In this document: positions 20,089-32,500 of the stretch, in pieces
How the letters are laid out: every line of letters begins with the position of its first letter
Position numbering within the stretch: the first letter of the stretch is position 1
Translations under genes and position numbers: made by a program
Notes under the pieces: model-generated
What the model saw: only the letters and a program-made list of their open reading frames with translations
Told to the model about the DNA's origin: nothing
The model's database searches: none
From: Puccinellia tenuiflora
Taxonomy: Eukaryota; Streptophyta; Magnoliopsida; Poales; Poaceae
Reading direction: 5' to 3'
DNA length: 64,000 nucleotides
Assembly (NCBI GenBank): GCA_012064385.1
Contig: QRDG01000131.1
Location: 818,459-882,458, forward strand

Positions 20089-23000
20089 TTGTGGGAGACG
20101 ATGCAGCGCATGCTCTCACAGCTAATCGAGCAAACTCAGACAAAAACTAGTGCTAGTTCTGAGGCTCTTAAAACTTTAGAACCAAATCCAGTCAAATTAA
20201 CTGGTCCGGGAGATTTCTTCAGTTGGTCTCGCAATGCCTTGTTGATCTTAGAGTCGCATGGTTTGGAAATTTGTTTGAAGGAGGATGAGAAAAGGCCAGG
20301 AGATATCTCTCAGGAGCAATGGGAGCAGAACGAAAAGCGTGTCATGGTGTGTTTGTTGGGATCAATGGAGAGATCTGTTAGGGAGCAGGTGGAAAATTTT
20401 CAGACAGCAGCAGAGGTTTGGACAAACATTGAGAAGCAGTTCTCAGGGAAGTCAAATAAAATGCAAGTTTGCCGAATACTTCATGAAATGAGGCACATTA
20501 GGCAAGAGCAGAAAACAGTAACTGAGTATGCAGGAGAGATTAAGAAGCTTTTTAGGGACTTGGAATTTTTCAGACCCTTCAAAGCACACGATCCCAGAGA
20601 CATACCTCTTCTTCGGGAGTGGTTTGAGCCACTGCTTATACAAGCATTCCTTGAAGGTCTGAACCAAGAATTTCATTTACGCATCCAATTGATCCTAGCA
20701 ACATCAGAATGGCCTGCATTAGATCAAACAATCGCTAGCATTCTCGTGGAGGAAACTAGACTGTCCAATCAGACTACAATTTCCAATATGGCTGATACTC
20801 GAACTGCCCTGTCTTCTCTTACTCAGCCTCAGCCTCATCTACCTGCAGTTACAAAAGTTGATCATGCAAACATTATGAAGCCTGATTTTCGAAGGAAGAC
20901 TAGAGTCATATGTGACCATTGTAGGCAACCTGGACACTTGAAGAGAAAGTGCTTTGAGTTAGTGGGTTATCCTCCAGGTTGGCAAAGAAGGCAACCGAAT
21001 CGCTTTTTGAATCAAGGTAATTGTGAGAAAAATACAGAGCATGATCATTTCAGTGCAGCTACAGGGGAACGGCCTACTGTTGTTACTGCACGGGCTGTGG
21101 AGGAGTTCAAGGCTAAACTCATGTCAACCGCAGAAGTTCCCGAGGCTACATCAAGTGCAAATATATCTCAAGGTGTCAAAGATTTATTGACTTCCTGGAT
21201 TATCGATTCTGGGGCCACAAACCTTATGACAGGCTCATCTAAATATTTTTCATCATATGCTCCTTGCTCCGGGAAGGATAGGGTCCGCATAGCTGATGGA
21301 TCCTCAGCCCCAATAATGGGATGCGGAAACATTAGTTGTACTCCATCTTTATCCTTGAATCAAGTTTTGCATGTCCCTAATTTTCCTGTGGATCTTTTAT
21401 CAGTCACTTCAATTACAAAGTCACTTAACTGCGGGGCATGGTTTGATCCCTACTCATGTAAATTTCAGGATTTGAAGTCGGGAAGAATTCTTGGGACTGG
21501 AACAGAGCATGATAGTCTTTACTATCTCAACAATGTCACAACTCCATACGCGCTCAATATGAAATGTACCCCATCTACCGATGAGTTCTTGTTACTGCAT
21601 TATAGACTAGGCCACATTTCATTTCAGTCTCTAAGTCACATGTTCCCGTTACAATTTAAGGGTTGTTGTAAGGATAAACTTATCTGTGATGTGTGTGAAC
21701 TAGCTAAGCACACAAGGACAAACTATCCTAGCAGTGGTGAGAGAAGTAAGGTACCTTTTGATGTGGTGCACTCAGATGTTTGGGGCCCTTCTGCTGTAAT
21801 CTCTCTTCTAGGAGAGAGGTATTATGTGACTTTCATATATGGTTTCAGTAGGTGTACTTGGCTGTATCTCCTTAAACATAAGTCTGATGTTCTGTCTGCC
21901 TTTAAAGATTTCTATAATATGGTGCGTAATCAGTTTGGTGTCAATGTGAAGACACTTCGTTCAGACAATGGCACTGAGTATATTAATAATGAATTTGGTG
22001 ACTTCTTATCATCTCATGGTATTATACATCAAACTACATGTGTAAACACCGCAGAGCAAAATGGAGTCGCCGAGAGAAAAAATAGGCATTTACTGGAGGT
22101 TGCAAGATCGCTTATGTTCATGATGAATGTGCCAAAGTTCCTATGGGGTGAAGCTGTTAAGACCGCAGCCTATCTGATAAATCGTATGCCTTCAAGGGTA
22201 ATCGAGTATAAAACTCCTTTTGAATGTTTGCATGGCACTAATTCTTTCATTGTGCCACCGAAAATATTTGGATGCACGTGTTTCGTTCATGATTACAGTA
22301 GTTCTGCAGGAAAACTTGATCCACGGGCCATCAAATGTATTTTTGTGGGGTATGCTCCCAACAAAAAGGGCTATCGCTGCTGGTGTCCTATAGGAAAGAA
22401 ATTCTTTGTGAGTATGGATGTCACTCTTCATGAAAGAGAGCCATTTTATTCGTTGAAAGTTAATGAGGATTATACCGGTAGCAAGGGGGAGAATGTTACC
22501 AATGAGCATAATACCAGCAGCTCGGTGCTTGTACCCATGGTGGAAACAATACAATCGGAAAATGAAATAGAGGGGGAGAAGGATGTTAATGCAAACAAGG
22601 ACGGCGATGATACAACTATCCCTGAGGTATATTCAACCGGTTACGGACACTAATATGTCGCCATCTATGAGTTCTGGAATACCATTTGACGAACCAATAC
22701 AATGTAGAGTTAATGAAGACATTGTTGATCAGCATCCAATACTCGAAGAAACTATGTCACAAGAAGCAAGAGGTACTGAAATTTCTACATCCTCTAATAT
22801 TCCAGTAAGAGAGGAACCAATTGCCTTGCGAAAATCTAAGAGGAACGTTGATATACCAGCACGACTCAAAGATTGTGTTGGATATAGACATGACCTTGCA
22901 AAGTTTGTCTCTTATGAAGATGCAGCTCCTCATTTAGGAGTTTCCTTGTTTCTTTAGACTCTACATTTGTCCCCACAGATTGGAGAGATGCACTAAATGA

Positions 23001-24503
23001 TCCTAAATGGAAGACAGCTATGTTAGAAGAAATGGAGGCGTTAGAGAAAAACAATACATGGAAACTGGTGGAATGGCCAAAGTGCAAGGAGCCAGTTGGT
23101 TGCAAATGGGTGTATACTATTAAACATAATCCTGAAGGTAATATAGAAAGGTACAAGGCTCGTTTGGTAGCTAAAGGGTATACACAAACATATGGAGTGG
23201 ATTACGAGGAAACGTTTGCACCAGTAGCTAAGATGAATACAATAAGGATGTTAATTTCTTGTGCAGCTAATCTTGGTTGGAATTTGTATCAGTTAGATGT
23301 TAAAAATGCATTCTTGCATGGGGATCTTGAAGAAGAAATCTACATGCACATTCCACCTGGCTTTAACACAGCACAAACTGAAGGCAAGGTCTTGAGACTT
23401 TATAGGTCCTTATATGGTTTGAAGCAATCTCCCCGTGCATGGTTTGATTGGTTTAGGAGGGTTGTGATGCAATTAGGCTACAACCAGAGTAATGGTGATC
23501 ATACTCTGTTTTATAAAAGGAATATGGGTAAACTAACCATACTGATTGTGTATGTAGATGACATAGTTATTACCGGTGATGATGATTTGGGAATAGAGAG
23601 TTTGAAGAAGCAACTAACAAGAGAGTTTGAAGTCAAAGATCTGGGACAATTAAGATACTTCCTGGGAATTGAAGTCTCCCGAAGCCCAAAAGGTTTTATT
23701 TATCTCAAAGGAAGTATGTCTTAGATTTATTAGCGGAGACTGGTATGTCAGGTTGTCGCCCAGCATCAACTCCAATAGAACAGAACCATAAACTCTCTAG
23801 TGAATCAGGAGAAACAGTAGACAAAGAACAATATCAAAGACTAGTTGGTCGGTTGATCTATCTGTCACACACACGTCCAGATATTGCCTTTGCTGTTAGC
23901 CTGGTTAGTCAATTTATGCATGACCCTAAGAGTCATCACATGGACGCCGTAATGCGAATTATTCGTTATCTCAAGAGTTGTCCAGGTCGTGGACTACTAT
24001 ATAAATCACATGACCATTTGCAAGTTGAGTGTTATACCGATGCTGATTGGGCAGGTTCACTTGATGATAGAAGATCCACATCTGGGTATTGCACATTTGT
24101 TGGAGGAAATCTAGTCACTTGGCGTAGTAAAATACAAAGTGTTGTTGCCAGGTCATCTGCAGAGGCAGAGTTCAGGTCCATGGCTCATGGGATATGCGAG
24201 GTACTATGGTTGAAGATCAATTTGTCAGAACTGAGTTTATTCAAAGCAAAACCATTAATGGTGTACTGTGATAACAAAGCAGCACTAGATATTGCTCATA
24301 ACCCGGTGCAACATAGTCGAACAAAGCACATCGAAATCGATCGACATTTTATTAAAGAGAAGCTGGAACAAGGAATAATTTGTATGCCACATGTGAGCTC
24401 ATCAAATCAGTTAGCAGATATTCTAACTAAAGGCCTATCCGAAAGAGTTTTCTCTAGTCTCTGTAGCAAGATGGGGCTATACGATGTATTTGCCCCATCT
24501 TGA
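20089..24503 (+). pseudogene. Copia gag-pol polyprotein, three frameshifts
   Basis: The first open frame (20089-22653, 854 codons) encodes gag, a CCHC knuckle (CDHCRQPGHLKRKC), the protease motif IIDSGAT and the integrase (HYRLGHISFQSL, VVHSDVWGP, TLRSDNGTEY, NTAEQNGVAERKNRHL). Then the frame changes near 22630-22650, again near 22940, and again near 23715, where one T seems lost before the segment encoding RKYVLDLL. Reverse transcriptase is recognisable in 22981-23714 (KWVYTIKHNPEG, YQLDVKNAFLHGDL, YVDDIV) and RNase H in 23745-24503 (YTDADWAG, SSAEAEFRSM, VYCDNKAA, QLADILTKGL). The order PR-INT-RT-RH is that of copia. Host gene function is excluded by the LTR frame. Confidence 0.93.
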
Positions 24504-24510
24504 GGGGGAG
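24501..24510 (+). other. Polypurine tract of copia element
   Basis: TGAGGGGGAG immediately precedes the 3' LTR; it would prime plus-strand DNA synthesis. Confidence 0.9.
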
Positions 24511-24733
24511 TGTTAGAGGTTAAGAGTTGTGTAACTATGCTTAGTACTCATTGTTAAACTGTAAATGTTAGGAGGGTCTAAATGTAAAATAAGGAAGAGT
24601 GGATAAATAAAATAAAAGGAATGGGGAACGTAGGAGAAGGCTCCAGTTCTCTGCCCCAAAAGTTGCTCTCGCCCAGAATTCCTCTTCTTCAGTTTCTCAT
24701 GTGATTTGAGTCCTAACCATAGTATTTGCAACA
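24511..24733 (+). repeat. 3' LTR of copia element
   Basis: 223 bp from TGTTAGAGG to TTTGCAACA. It is uninterrupted and serves as the empty site for the Harbinger insertion in the 5' LTR. Confidence 0.95.
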
Positions 24734-25110
24734 CCAGTCAATTAGATCTGCGCCAAATCAATCTGATAATCTGTGTCGGTTCGTGTGCCTGCTAGGACGT
24801 ACCCTGCCCCCTCGCTCCTTCTGGTACACAACAATATCAGTCTGCCTTTTCGTTCCATCACGCCTGAATCCTGATCGATCATTATTCCCAAGGTGTGCAA
24901 GGAATTAGCAACCGTGAGAGGTAAATAATTTCATGTCCTACTCCCGCCGATCCGATTGGGTTGTCGACTGTCGCCAGCTCTTTACAAGTTTCTACGGCGT
25001 AGCTCTCTTCCTGCGTCAATTAATTCCGATCAGAGAGAGTATTATTCTTGCCGTTGTGGATTAGCCTTAGTGTTCCTTCCGGCGCTATTTTGGTTTGTTT
25101 GTGTAGGTCG

Positions 25111-25199
25111 TTACTCCTCAACATGCAGGCATATATAGTACTCCTCAACATGCATGCAGACATAATACTCCTCAACATGCAGGCATATATAGTACTCCT
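25111..25199. repeat. Three tandem copies of a ~30-bp unit
   Basis: The unit actcctcaacatgcaggcat is repeated three times with small variations, the middle copy reading catgcagacataa. It lies inside the inferred 5' UTR intron of the H3.3-like gene. Confidence 0.85.
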
Positions 25200-25357
25200 A
25201 TCGTTGATAGTAGTTCGTTCTTAGTTGCTGCTTATTTAGTGATATTGATTGGTCGCTAGGTGTGTCCTTGTGCACATACAGGAAACAGTGGAGAAACAGA
25301 AACCTCAACTTTAAACTTGATAAAATAGTATTATATTGGTATTTCATAAAAGTTCTA

Positions 25358-25450
25358 CTCCCTCCGATTCATAAAAAGTGTCGCTTATTTTGTACTAAGT
25401 TAGTACAAACTTTATACTAAGTGAGCGACACTTTTTATGGATCGGAGGAG
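25358..25450. mobile_element. Stowaway MITE, 93 bp
   Basis: Nearly palindromic: ctccctccgattcataaaaa at the left and tttttatggatcggaggag at the right, flanked by TA (25356-25357 and 25451-25452). It is one of the most compact members of the family and lies in the leader intron of the H3.3-like gene. Confidence 0.9.
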
Positions 25451-25651
25451 TACGTACATTTGACATCTATGTGTATGCCGTGTAAATTATGTAAGATTGG
25501 CTTCATCACGCATTCGAGAACCAGTAAATGTTAGGCAACTGAGCAGTTATATTTGTTTCAGATGTCGTACAAGGTTCTGAATGATATGTTATAATCTTAC
25601 TTGTTTGATAAAAATGCTTACAGTTATTCCTGATTTACTTTTTTTTATAGG

Positions 25652-26437
25652 ATGGCTCGAACTAAGTGCACCGCTCGTTAGTCCACCGGTGGAAAGGCTC
25701 CTACAAAGCACCTCAGGGCTTTTTATGTAAGATTTCACATCTTAGCTTCTCTATTTGGATTACTATACAATAACTTTGTATGTGGAGTTGTTTATGTGAT
25801 ATTAAACTCAATTTATGGGTTTTGTCTACGACAGGCCTCCGCTCGTAAAACAGCTCCCTCAACTGGAGGAGTGAAGAAGCCTCGTCGATATTGCCCTGGA
25901 ATTGTTGCACTTCGGTATGGGAAACCAATATGATTTTGCATACGTATTATTATTGTACCTTTTTTACGAGGTTCTTATCTTTCATACATGTACTCTTGAA
26001 GTGAAATTCGCAAATATCAGAAGGGCACCGAGCTGCTCATAAGGAAGCTACCTTTTCAGAGGCTTGTCAGAGAGATTGCACAAGTTTTCAAGGTACGATT
26101 CCTTTAGATACATCCCAAATACATCTTAATCCCTTTGGAAAATAGTTGTGCATCTAATTCACATTAGGGTGTTTGAAGATAAGATCTGTTGCAGTTTAAC
26201 TTTTAATTATAAACCAGTAATTATAACTAAAATAATTTTGTTTGGCTTTTGTGTGTACTTCTACAGATAGATCTGCGTTTCCAGAGCCATGCGGTGCTTG
26301 CTTTGCAAGAGGCGGCAGAAGCATACCTTGTGGGTCTCTTTGAAGATAATAATTTGTGTGCCGTCCATGCAAAGCGTGTGACCATAATGTCTAAAGACGT
26401 TCAGCTTGCTAGAAGGATCCGTGGAGAGAGGCTCTAA
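25652..26437 (+). pseudogene. Histone H3.3-like gene with TAG at lysine 9
   Basis: Four coding exons are readable: 25652-25726, 25835-25914, 26002-26092 and 26267-26437. All introns have GT-AG ends and compatible phases, giving 138 codons before the stop (H3 has 136 with Met). It is H3.3-like by Tyr41, His87 and Leu90. The N-terminus reads MARTKCTAR then TAG (25679-25681) exactly at the codon for Lys9, followed by STGGKAP. Other changes are Cys5, Thr17, His19, Arg39, Cys42, Gly57, Val77, Ile80, Asn107, Ser121 and a C-terminal Leu, plus a two-residue longer junction after exon 1 (HLRAFY/ASARK). There is no other stop or frameshift, and no downstream Met that could save the globular domain. Retained introns exclude a processed copy. 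I infer a recently disabled, fast-evolving H3.3-like duplicate; a selenocysteine-like or edited reading has no support. Confidence 0.85.
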
Positions 26438-27349
26438 ATTACCTGGATGGATCGACCCCAGCATGGATGTCGCTGTCTACATGATATTTAGATGGTCGCC
26501 GGACAACGACTTTGATTTGCCATATTCGTTAAACTATTACTGTAGTATTGATTTAGTTTGCTAAAACTTTTTTAGTCTTAAGTGTGCTTTGTTGAACTAT
26601 CTATAGACTATACACGGTGATGCATATTATCTCTACGGTTATAAACAAATATTATCTCTACATGGCTATGCATGGTTGAACCATAGATATGGTTAATTAG
26701 AATCTTGGAGAGATCAACCTTTGCATGCATGGATCAGAACCATGCATGTTTTAAGTTGCTTGGTTGGAGGCAAATTGTTCCATCAACATACATCTTTGGC
26801 ATGTTCAGAAAGATCAAGTTGTTGGTCATGGACTGTGGTCCACAGAGGTCTCGCACGTCAGCGCACACCCCCAAAAACATCTAGGACGGCCTAGCAATAT
26901 ATGGCAATTGTGTTATTTTTTTCAAGGCAATGCGTGGCTTTTTTTTGCAATTTTAATTTTTATGAACTCAAGTCTATTCACCGGTGTACGTTGTTGAATA
27001 TTTGAAACTTAGGTCCGGTTTGAACGCCACTGTTTTTTTTTATAAAAGAAATCATGTTGTATCAGAGATAGATGTGTGGATCCTCCACCTGGGCACATCT
27101 CTACGTGAGGATGCTATCGCTTAGAAAGTTTGACCAACAAAGGAAATAACCTCTCTAACCAAGATATTCTTAAAGTTGAATCGTCACGTGAAGACTACAT
27201 ACATGGATCCATCAGCTCTCCACGATCATAGCTTTGGCAAAACAAAGGAAAAAAATATGGTACTTTGAGCTGATAAAAGTGTTCTTGTTTGATAAATAGG
27301 ATAATTAGTGTATGCATGCAGGGGTGCGGTAAATACATAGAATGTGTAC
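26438..27349. other. 3' flank of H3.3-like gene, no gene
   Basis: Probably 3' UTR for the first 150-200 bp, then AT-rich intergenic DNA. Nothing further recognised. Confidence 0.45.
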
Positions 27350-27708
27350 CACGATATGATTCTATGCGAATGAGTATCCGAATTAAAGATAGCATATAGA
27401 AAGGGATAGTACTGAGTCAAGGCCTAAGAAAAAAAGTCTAATTCCATATGATGCAATTTTTCCCATCCAAGGACTTGATTTATTTCTCTACTCTATCTAT
27501 AGAAGGTCTCCAATATATAGCCCTTGTACTTCTAGTGTGCAAAGGTAGCCCTAATATTTCAAGGGAAAGTCCCCCTCAATGCGAGTTAATATAGAAGTAT
27601 ACTCTACACTTCTAGTTTTGGCTTGCCCACACAAGAAAATCTTACTTTCAAAAGAAAAAATCAACCCTGATAAATGTTCAAAAATGCAAAGCAGATTCTT
27701 TAAATATT

Positions 27709-28936
27709 GAGTGAAATGCATCGGTGGTCACTAGACTTGTCGACCTCGCTCACTTTGGTCCACGTACTTTGAAAAGTGCAAGTTACGGTCACTGAAGACG
27801 CTTCGGAGGCCCATATACGGTCACTCCTTCCCGTACCGTGCGTATTTTGCTGACATGGCACAAATCTGACCTCATTGACCTACCGCACGAGCATCCACCT
27901 CACCTTTAAGGACTATTGTCGAATAAAAGAACTAGAAGGGCTAATTTGGAAAATTGGCAAAGAGATAAGGATCTCAATCTGGCCGCCGGCAGTGCCCGCA
28001 CCGCCGCCCCATCCCTGCCGTTTGCGCGACACCACCTAGGCTCGTCTACGTCGACGCGGCCGGCGATCTGTAGGCCTACCATCACCGCACGGAAGCACCG
28101 GTTCGCCGCGTCGAAACGTCCTCGTGCTACTTGGAGGCTGGAGCCATAGGTGGAGCCCGTGCGACCATGCGCCGCCGCGGGCCTAGCTCGCCCCACTGCT
28201 GGGATGCCTTCCTTGGTGTGGTGGTGGCCTTCGGTAGGAGGGAGAGGGTGAAGGGGCGGAGGAGGTGGTGGCCGTCAAGTCCACAGCGATGCCACATGTC
28301 GTCGTGCACAGCAGCTCCAGCTCTGCCCTCCCGCGCTCGGCCATGGCGTCCGCTGACCCGGAAACCCGCCTCCGTATTCCTCTCCTCTAGGAGGCCGTCG
28401 CTGCGTGGGGATGTGATGATGCCAGGCTTTTTGCTCCTCACCGCGCTGATGTCGAACCTGAACGCAGTCGCGGTGGCAGCGTGAGCCAAGTACCGCTGCC
28501 GGATCCAAGCAGCGTGAGGTCGCCCGGCCACCGAGCCTCGCGCCCGCACGTGTCTACTCGAGGAGCAGTAACAGTGGGCACCACGCCGGCAAGAGCGCGC
28601 AGCTCAGGCGTCGGGTGCGGCACGGACGGCGCCGTGGGCGGCGGCGCCGGGCAGCGTGCGCGCGAATAGATGTGGTGGGGATTTGTGGTGGTGACTGCAG
28701 CGTGGTGCGGCTCGGCATCAGGGGGCTTTTGACAAAATAAACATAGTGGTTTTGCCAGCTCGCCGGTTTGACCATTCAACAATTTGCCACGTGTGCAAAT
28801 ACGTACGTCTACCGTCTCAAGTGACCGTAGACAAGCTTCTAGTGCGTCTTCAGTGACCGTAACTTGCACTTATCAAAGTACGTGGACCAAAGTGAGTAAG
28901 GTCGACAAGTTCAGTGACCTCAGATGCATTTCACTC
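27709..28936. mobile_element. Mutator-like element with long TIRs and GC-rich cargo
   Basis: Terminal inverted repeats of about 120 bp begin GAGTGAAATGCATC at both ends. Strong matches continue through cttgtcgacct, tcactttggtccacgtactt and agttacggtcactgaagacg. Flanks are ttaaatatt (27700-27708) and ataaatatt (28937-28945), a 9-bp duplication with one change. The inside (27930-28690) is GC-rich, unlike its surroundings, and encodes no transposase. This is the make-up of a Pack-MULE that captured host DNA, but I do not recognise the captured gene. Confidence 0.88.
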
Positions 28937-29365
28937 ATAAATATTTTGTTGACTCTAGATCATCCGCAAACATAAAAATGGTATCATCTATGTATTGTAA
29001 CATAACCAGTTCCTTATCTAGCAAATTAAGGTTTAAAGGTTTGATAAGCCCATTATCATTAGCTCTATCAACCAGAACCGTAAGCACATCGACAACTACA
29101 TTAAAGAGAATGGGGGAGAAGGGGTCTCCCCACCTCAAACCCTTTTTCCTGTAGTATAATATACTTTCCAATCATATCATTTGCCATTATGCCCACTTAA
29201 CTATTCTCTACCGACGGTCAGACCCAACTAACAAACTTTCTACGAAACCTTTCATTCTAAGAATATCAAACACACAATTCTGATTTATTTTATCATACGC
29301 TTTTTCGACGTCGACTTTAAAGAAGACAACATCTAGTTTCTTAGATTTCACCTCATGATGAGTTT

Positions 29366-29534
29366 TGTAGAATTTTGATAATATGTGACTTAATTCAATA
29401 ACAACGGGGGTACAAGGTTTATATAGTACATGAGAGAGGGGATCGGTAGAACCGGTGCCCTAACCCTAACTGGTAGAGGAGGCCGGCCCTAACACGTAGA
29501 GGAGGCCGGCCCTAACACGATATATAATCTAACA
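29366..29534 (-). repeat. 3' LTR of second copia element
   Basis: 169 bp; contains a small internal tandem repeat (gtagaggaggccggccctaa twice, 29472-29515). Confidence 0.93.
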
Positions 29535-32500
29535 TCCCCCCGTAGTATCAACAGTGGGTTCAACAACGTTGAGACTGGATCGAATATCAATAAATGGTGT
29601 AGTTGCAAGCCCCTTGGTGAAGATGTCAGCGAACTGTGCTGTTGTAGGAACATGAAGAACTCGTACTTGGCCCAAAGCAACTTTCTCCCGAACAAAGTGG
29701 ATGTCAATCTCTATGTGCTTGGTGCGTCGATGCTGCACTGGATTGCCTGACATATAAACTGCAGAAATATTATCGCAATAAACCACTGTTGCTTGATGAA
29801 TAGGATGATGAAGTTCCTCAAGTAATTGGCGCAACCAGACTGTTTCAGCAACTGCATGTGCAACAACCCAGTACTCCGCCTCAGCAGAGGAGCGGGAGAC
29901 CGTAAGCTGGCGCTTTGAAGACCAAGAAATAAGATTGTTACCAAGGTAAACACAGTATCCTGAAGTGGATCGACGAGTGTCTGGACAACCAGCCCAGTCG
30001 GCATCCGAATATGCTGTCAATGATGTAGGTGGGGATGGATTAATGTGAAGACCGTGATCAATGGTGCCTTTAACATAACAAAGAATGCGTTTCACATGAT
30101 TATAATGGGGAACACGGGGATCATGCATGAAAAGACAGGCTTGTTGCACAGCATAGGATAGTTCAGGACGGGTAAGAGTGAGATATTGTAGAGCACCGGT
30201 GAGACTACGATAAAGAGTAGGATCAGAAAATATTTCACCATCGGAGGAGAGTTTAGAGGTGGTATCTACAGGAGTGCGAGAGGGTTGACAATCTAACATA
30301 CCGGCTTTGTTAAGGAGATCAACTGAATACTGACGCTGAGATAGAAAAAGACCGTTATTATCACGTGTGACGGCGATACCCAAAAATGATGAAGAGAACC
30401 AAGATCAGTCATAGAAAATTCTTGTTGGAGTAGAGAGATGATGTGTTGAAGAAAATCAGAAGAGGAAGATGTGAGAACAATATCATCGACGTAAAGAAGA
30501 AGATAGGCAACTTGACTGTTATTGTGATAAACAAAGAGAGAATAATCAGAACGAGAGGGAGAAAAACCTACTGTTTGAATGAAGTTAGAGAATCGTTGAA
30601 ACCAGGCACGAGGAGCTTGTTTGAGGCCATATAGAGATTTTTGGAGGAGACAAACGTGATTGGGAGAGGTAGAATCTTCAAAACCTAATGGTTGTTGGCA
30701 ATACACAGTTTCACTAAGAGAACCGTGAAGGAAAGCATTTTAACGTCTAGTTGATGAATTGGCCATTTGGAGGACACCGCAATGCTAAGAATAGTACGAA
30801 TAGTGCTAGGTTTTACTACAGGAGAGAAAGTTTCATCATAGTCTACACCGTGTTGTTGAGAGAAACCACGACATACCCAACGAGCTTTATACCTAGAGAG
30901 ACTACCATCGGAGTGAAATTTTTGCCGGAAGACCCATTTACCAGAAACGACATTAGCATTGGGAGGACGTGGAACTAGCTGCCAGGTGTTGTTGGAGAGA
31001 AGGGCATGGTACTCATCACGCATGGCAGCAGCCCAGTTAGGATCAAGAAGAGCATACTTGTGAGATTTAGGGAGAGGAGAGAGATTAGTGGTGACGTGCA
31101 AATTTAGCTTTTTAGCGGGTAGACGAAAACCAGATTTTGCACGTGTGCGCATAGTATGCTCATTATTTGGTGCAGGGACAGAGATGGCATGGGGTGGTGG
31201 AGCTAGCGGGGATGGCGAGGTTGAGGCGTCCGGCGCAGCGGAGGATGCGGACGTGGGGGTGTGCTGCCGCGAGTCTGCCGCGGCAGAGGATTGAGGCGGG
31301 TGTGCTGCCGCGACAGAGGTCGGCGTAGCCACGGCAGGAGATGAAGGCTCTGCCGCGACAGAGGAAGTGGGCTGATTTGCTGCCGCGGCAGCGTGATCAG
31401 GTGAGGCGGCAGCGTGATCGGGTGTGCCGGTAGAAGATTGGGGTGCAGTGACGGTAGAAGATTGGGGTGCAGTGACGTGTGTGAAAAGCGGAAGTTTGTT
31501 TTGGGGAGGAGATGATTTGGGTGCTGATGTGGGGCGGCTGTCGGTGAGCGAGCGAGTAGAGAAGGGAAAGACCGTTTCATCGAAAGTTACGTGTCGAGAA
31601 ATATGCACATGACCAGAAATAAGATCAAAACACCTATAGCCTTTATGTTCATCAGAGTATCCTAAGAATACACATGGGATAGATCTTGGGGATAGTTTAT
31701 TAATTGATGTAGCATATACATTGGGAAAACAAAGACAACCGAAGACGCGGAGCTCGGAGTAGTTAGGATGAGAAAGAAAAAGAGAGAAAAAGGGTGTTGT
31801 TGTAGGATTGATACTGGATGGGCGAATATTCAGAAGATAAGTGGCAGTGCGCAGTGCTTCGGCCCAAAAGGTGGATGGCATGGATGCTTGAATAAGAAGT
31901 GTTCGAATAATATCATTTATTGTGCGAAGAGAGCGTTCATCTTTGCCATTTTGTGGTGATGTGTATGGGCATGAAAAACGGAGAAGGATGCCATGTTGTA
32001 GGAAAAAGTTTCGATTTGCAAGATTGTTAAATTCTTTACCATTATCACATTGTATAAATCTGATGGGAAGGAAAAAGTGAGTTGCAACATAGCGTTGAAA
32101 GTTAATAAAAATTGTATGCACATCAGATTTGTTTCTGAGTGGAAAAGTCCATATAAAGTGTGTGAAATCATCCAAGATAACGAGATAATATTTGAAACCA
32201 GAAATGCTTAAAGTTGGAGATGTCCACAAATCGCAATGGAGAAGCTCAAAAGGAAACATACTAAAGGAGCTAGAAGAGCTAAAGGGTAACTTAACATGTT
32301 TTCCTTGTTGACATGACGCACAAATCGATGGACTATGAGAATCTTTATTACATGGGATGGAGAAATCACTAAGCAAAGATGACATTGTGGCGCTATTGGG
32401 ATGACCTAAACGTTTATGCCAAAGATCCACCGTGGCGATCATGGATAATGGAGGCGCGGCAGCAGGAGCACCGTGGATGGAGTAGAGGTCACCAGAGCTA

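Larger units (their letters stand above)
17213..24733 (+). mobile_element. Copia LTR retrotransposon with nested Harbinger element
   Basis: A complete element by structure: 223-bp LTRs beginning TGTTAG and ending CAACA, flanked by a perfect 5-bp duplication ccagt (17208-17212 and 24734-24738). A primer-binding site follows the 5' LTR and a polypurine tract precedes the 3' LTR. The 5' LTR is split by a Harbinger element at 17246-19671; without it, both LTRs are 223 bp and differ at two positions. The coding region has frameshifts, so the element cannot make its own full polyprotein. It sits between the F-box and H3.3-like genes. Confidence 0.95.
24739..25651 (+). promoter_or_regulatory. Leader region and 5' UTR intron of H3.3-like gene
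   Basis: A likely 5' UTR donor GAGAG/GTAAAT lies at 24921 and an acceptor TTTTTATAG at 25650, just before the start codon. A leader intron here is normal for plant H3.3 genes. The copia insertion point lies only about 190 bp upstream of that donor, so most of the promoter is now 7.5 kb away. The intron holds a triple 30-bp repeat and a Stowaway MITE. Confidence 0.55.

Noticed and set aside
20089..22653. 854-codon frame as a host gene
   Set aside because: It is gag, protease and integrase of a copia element bounded by LTRs and a target duplication.
25652..26437. H3.3-like copy as a processed retrogene
   Set aside because: Three introns with GT-AG ends and correct phases are retained, and there is no A-tail.
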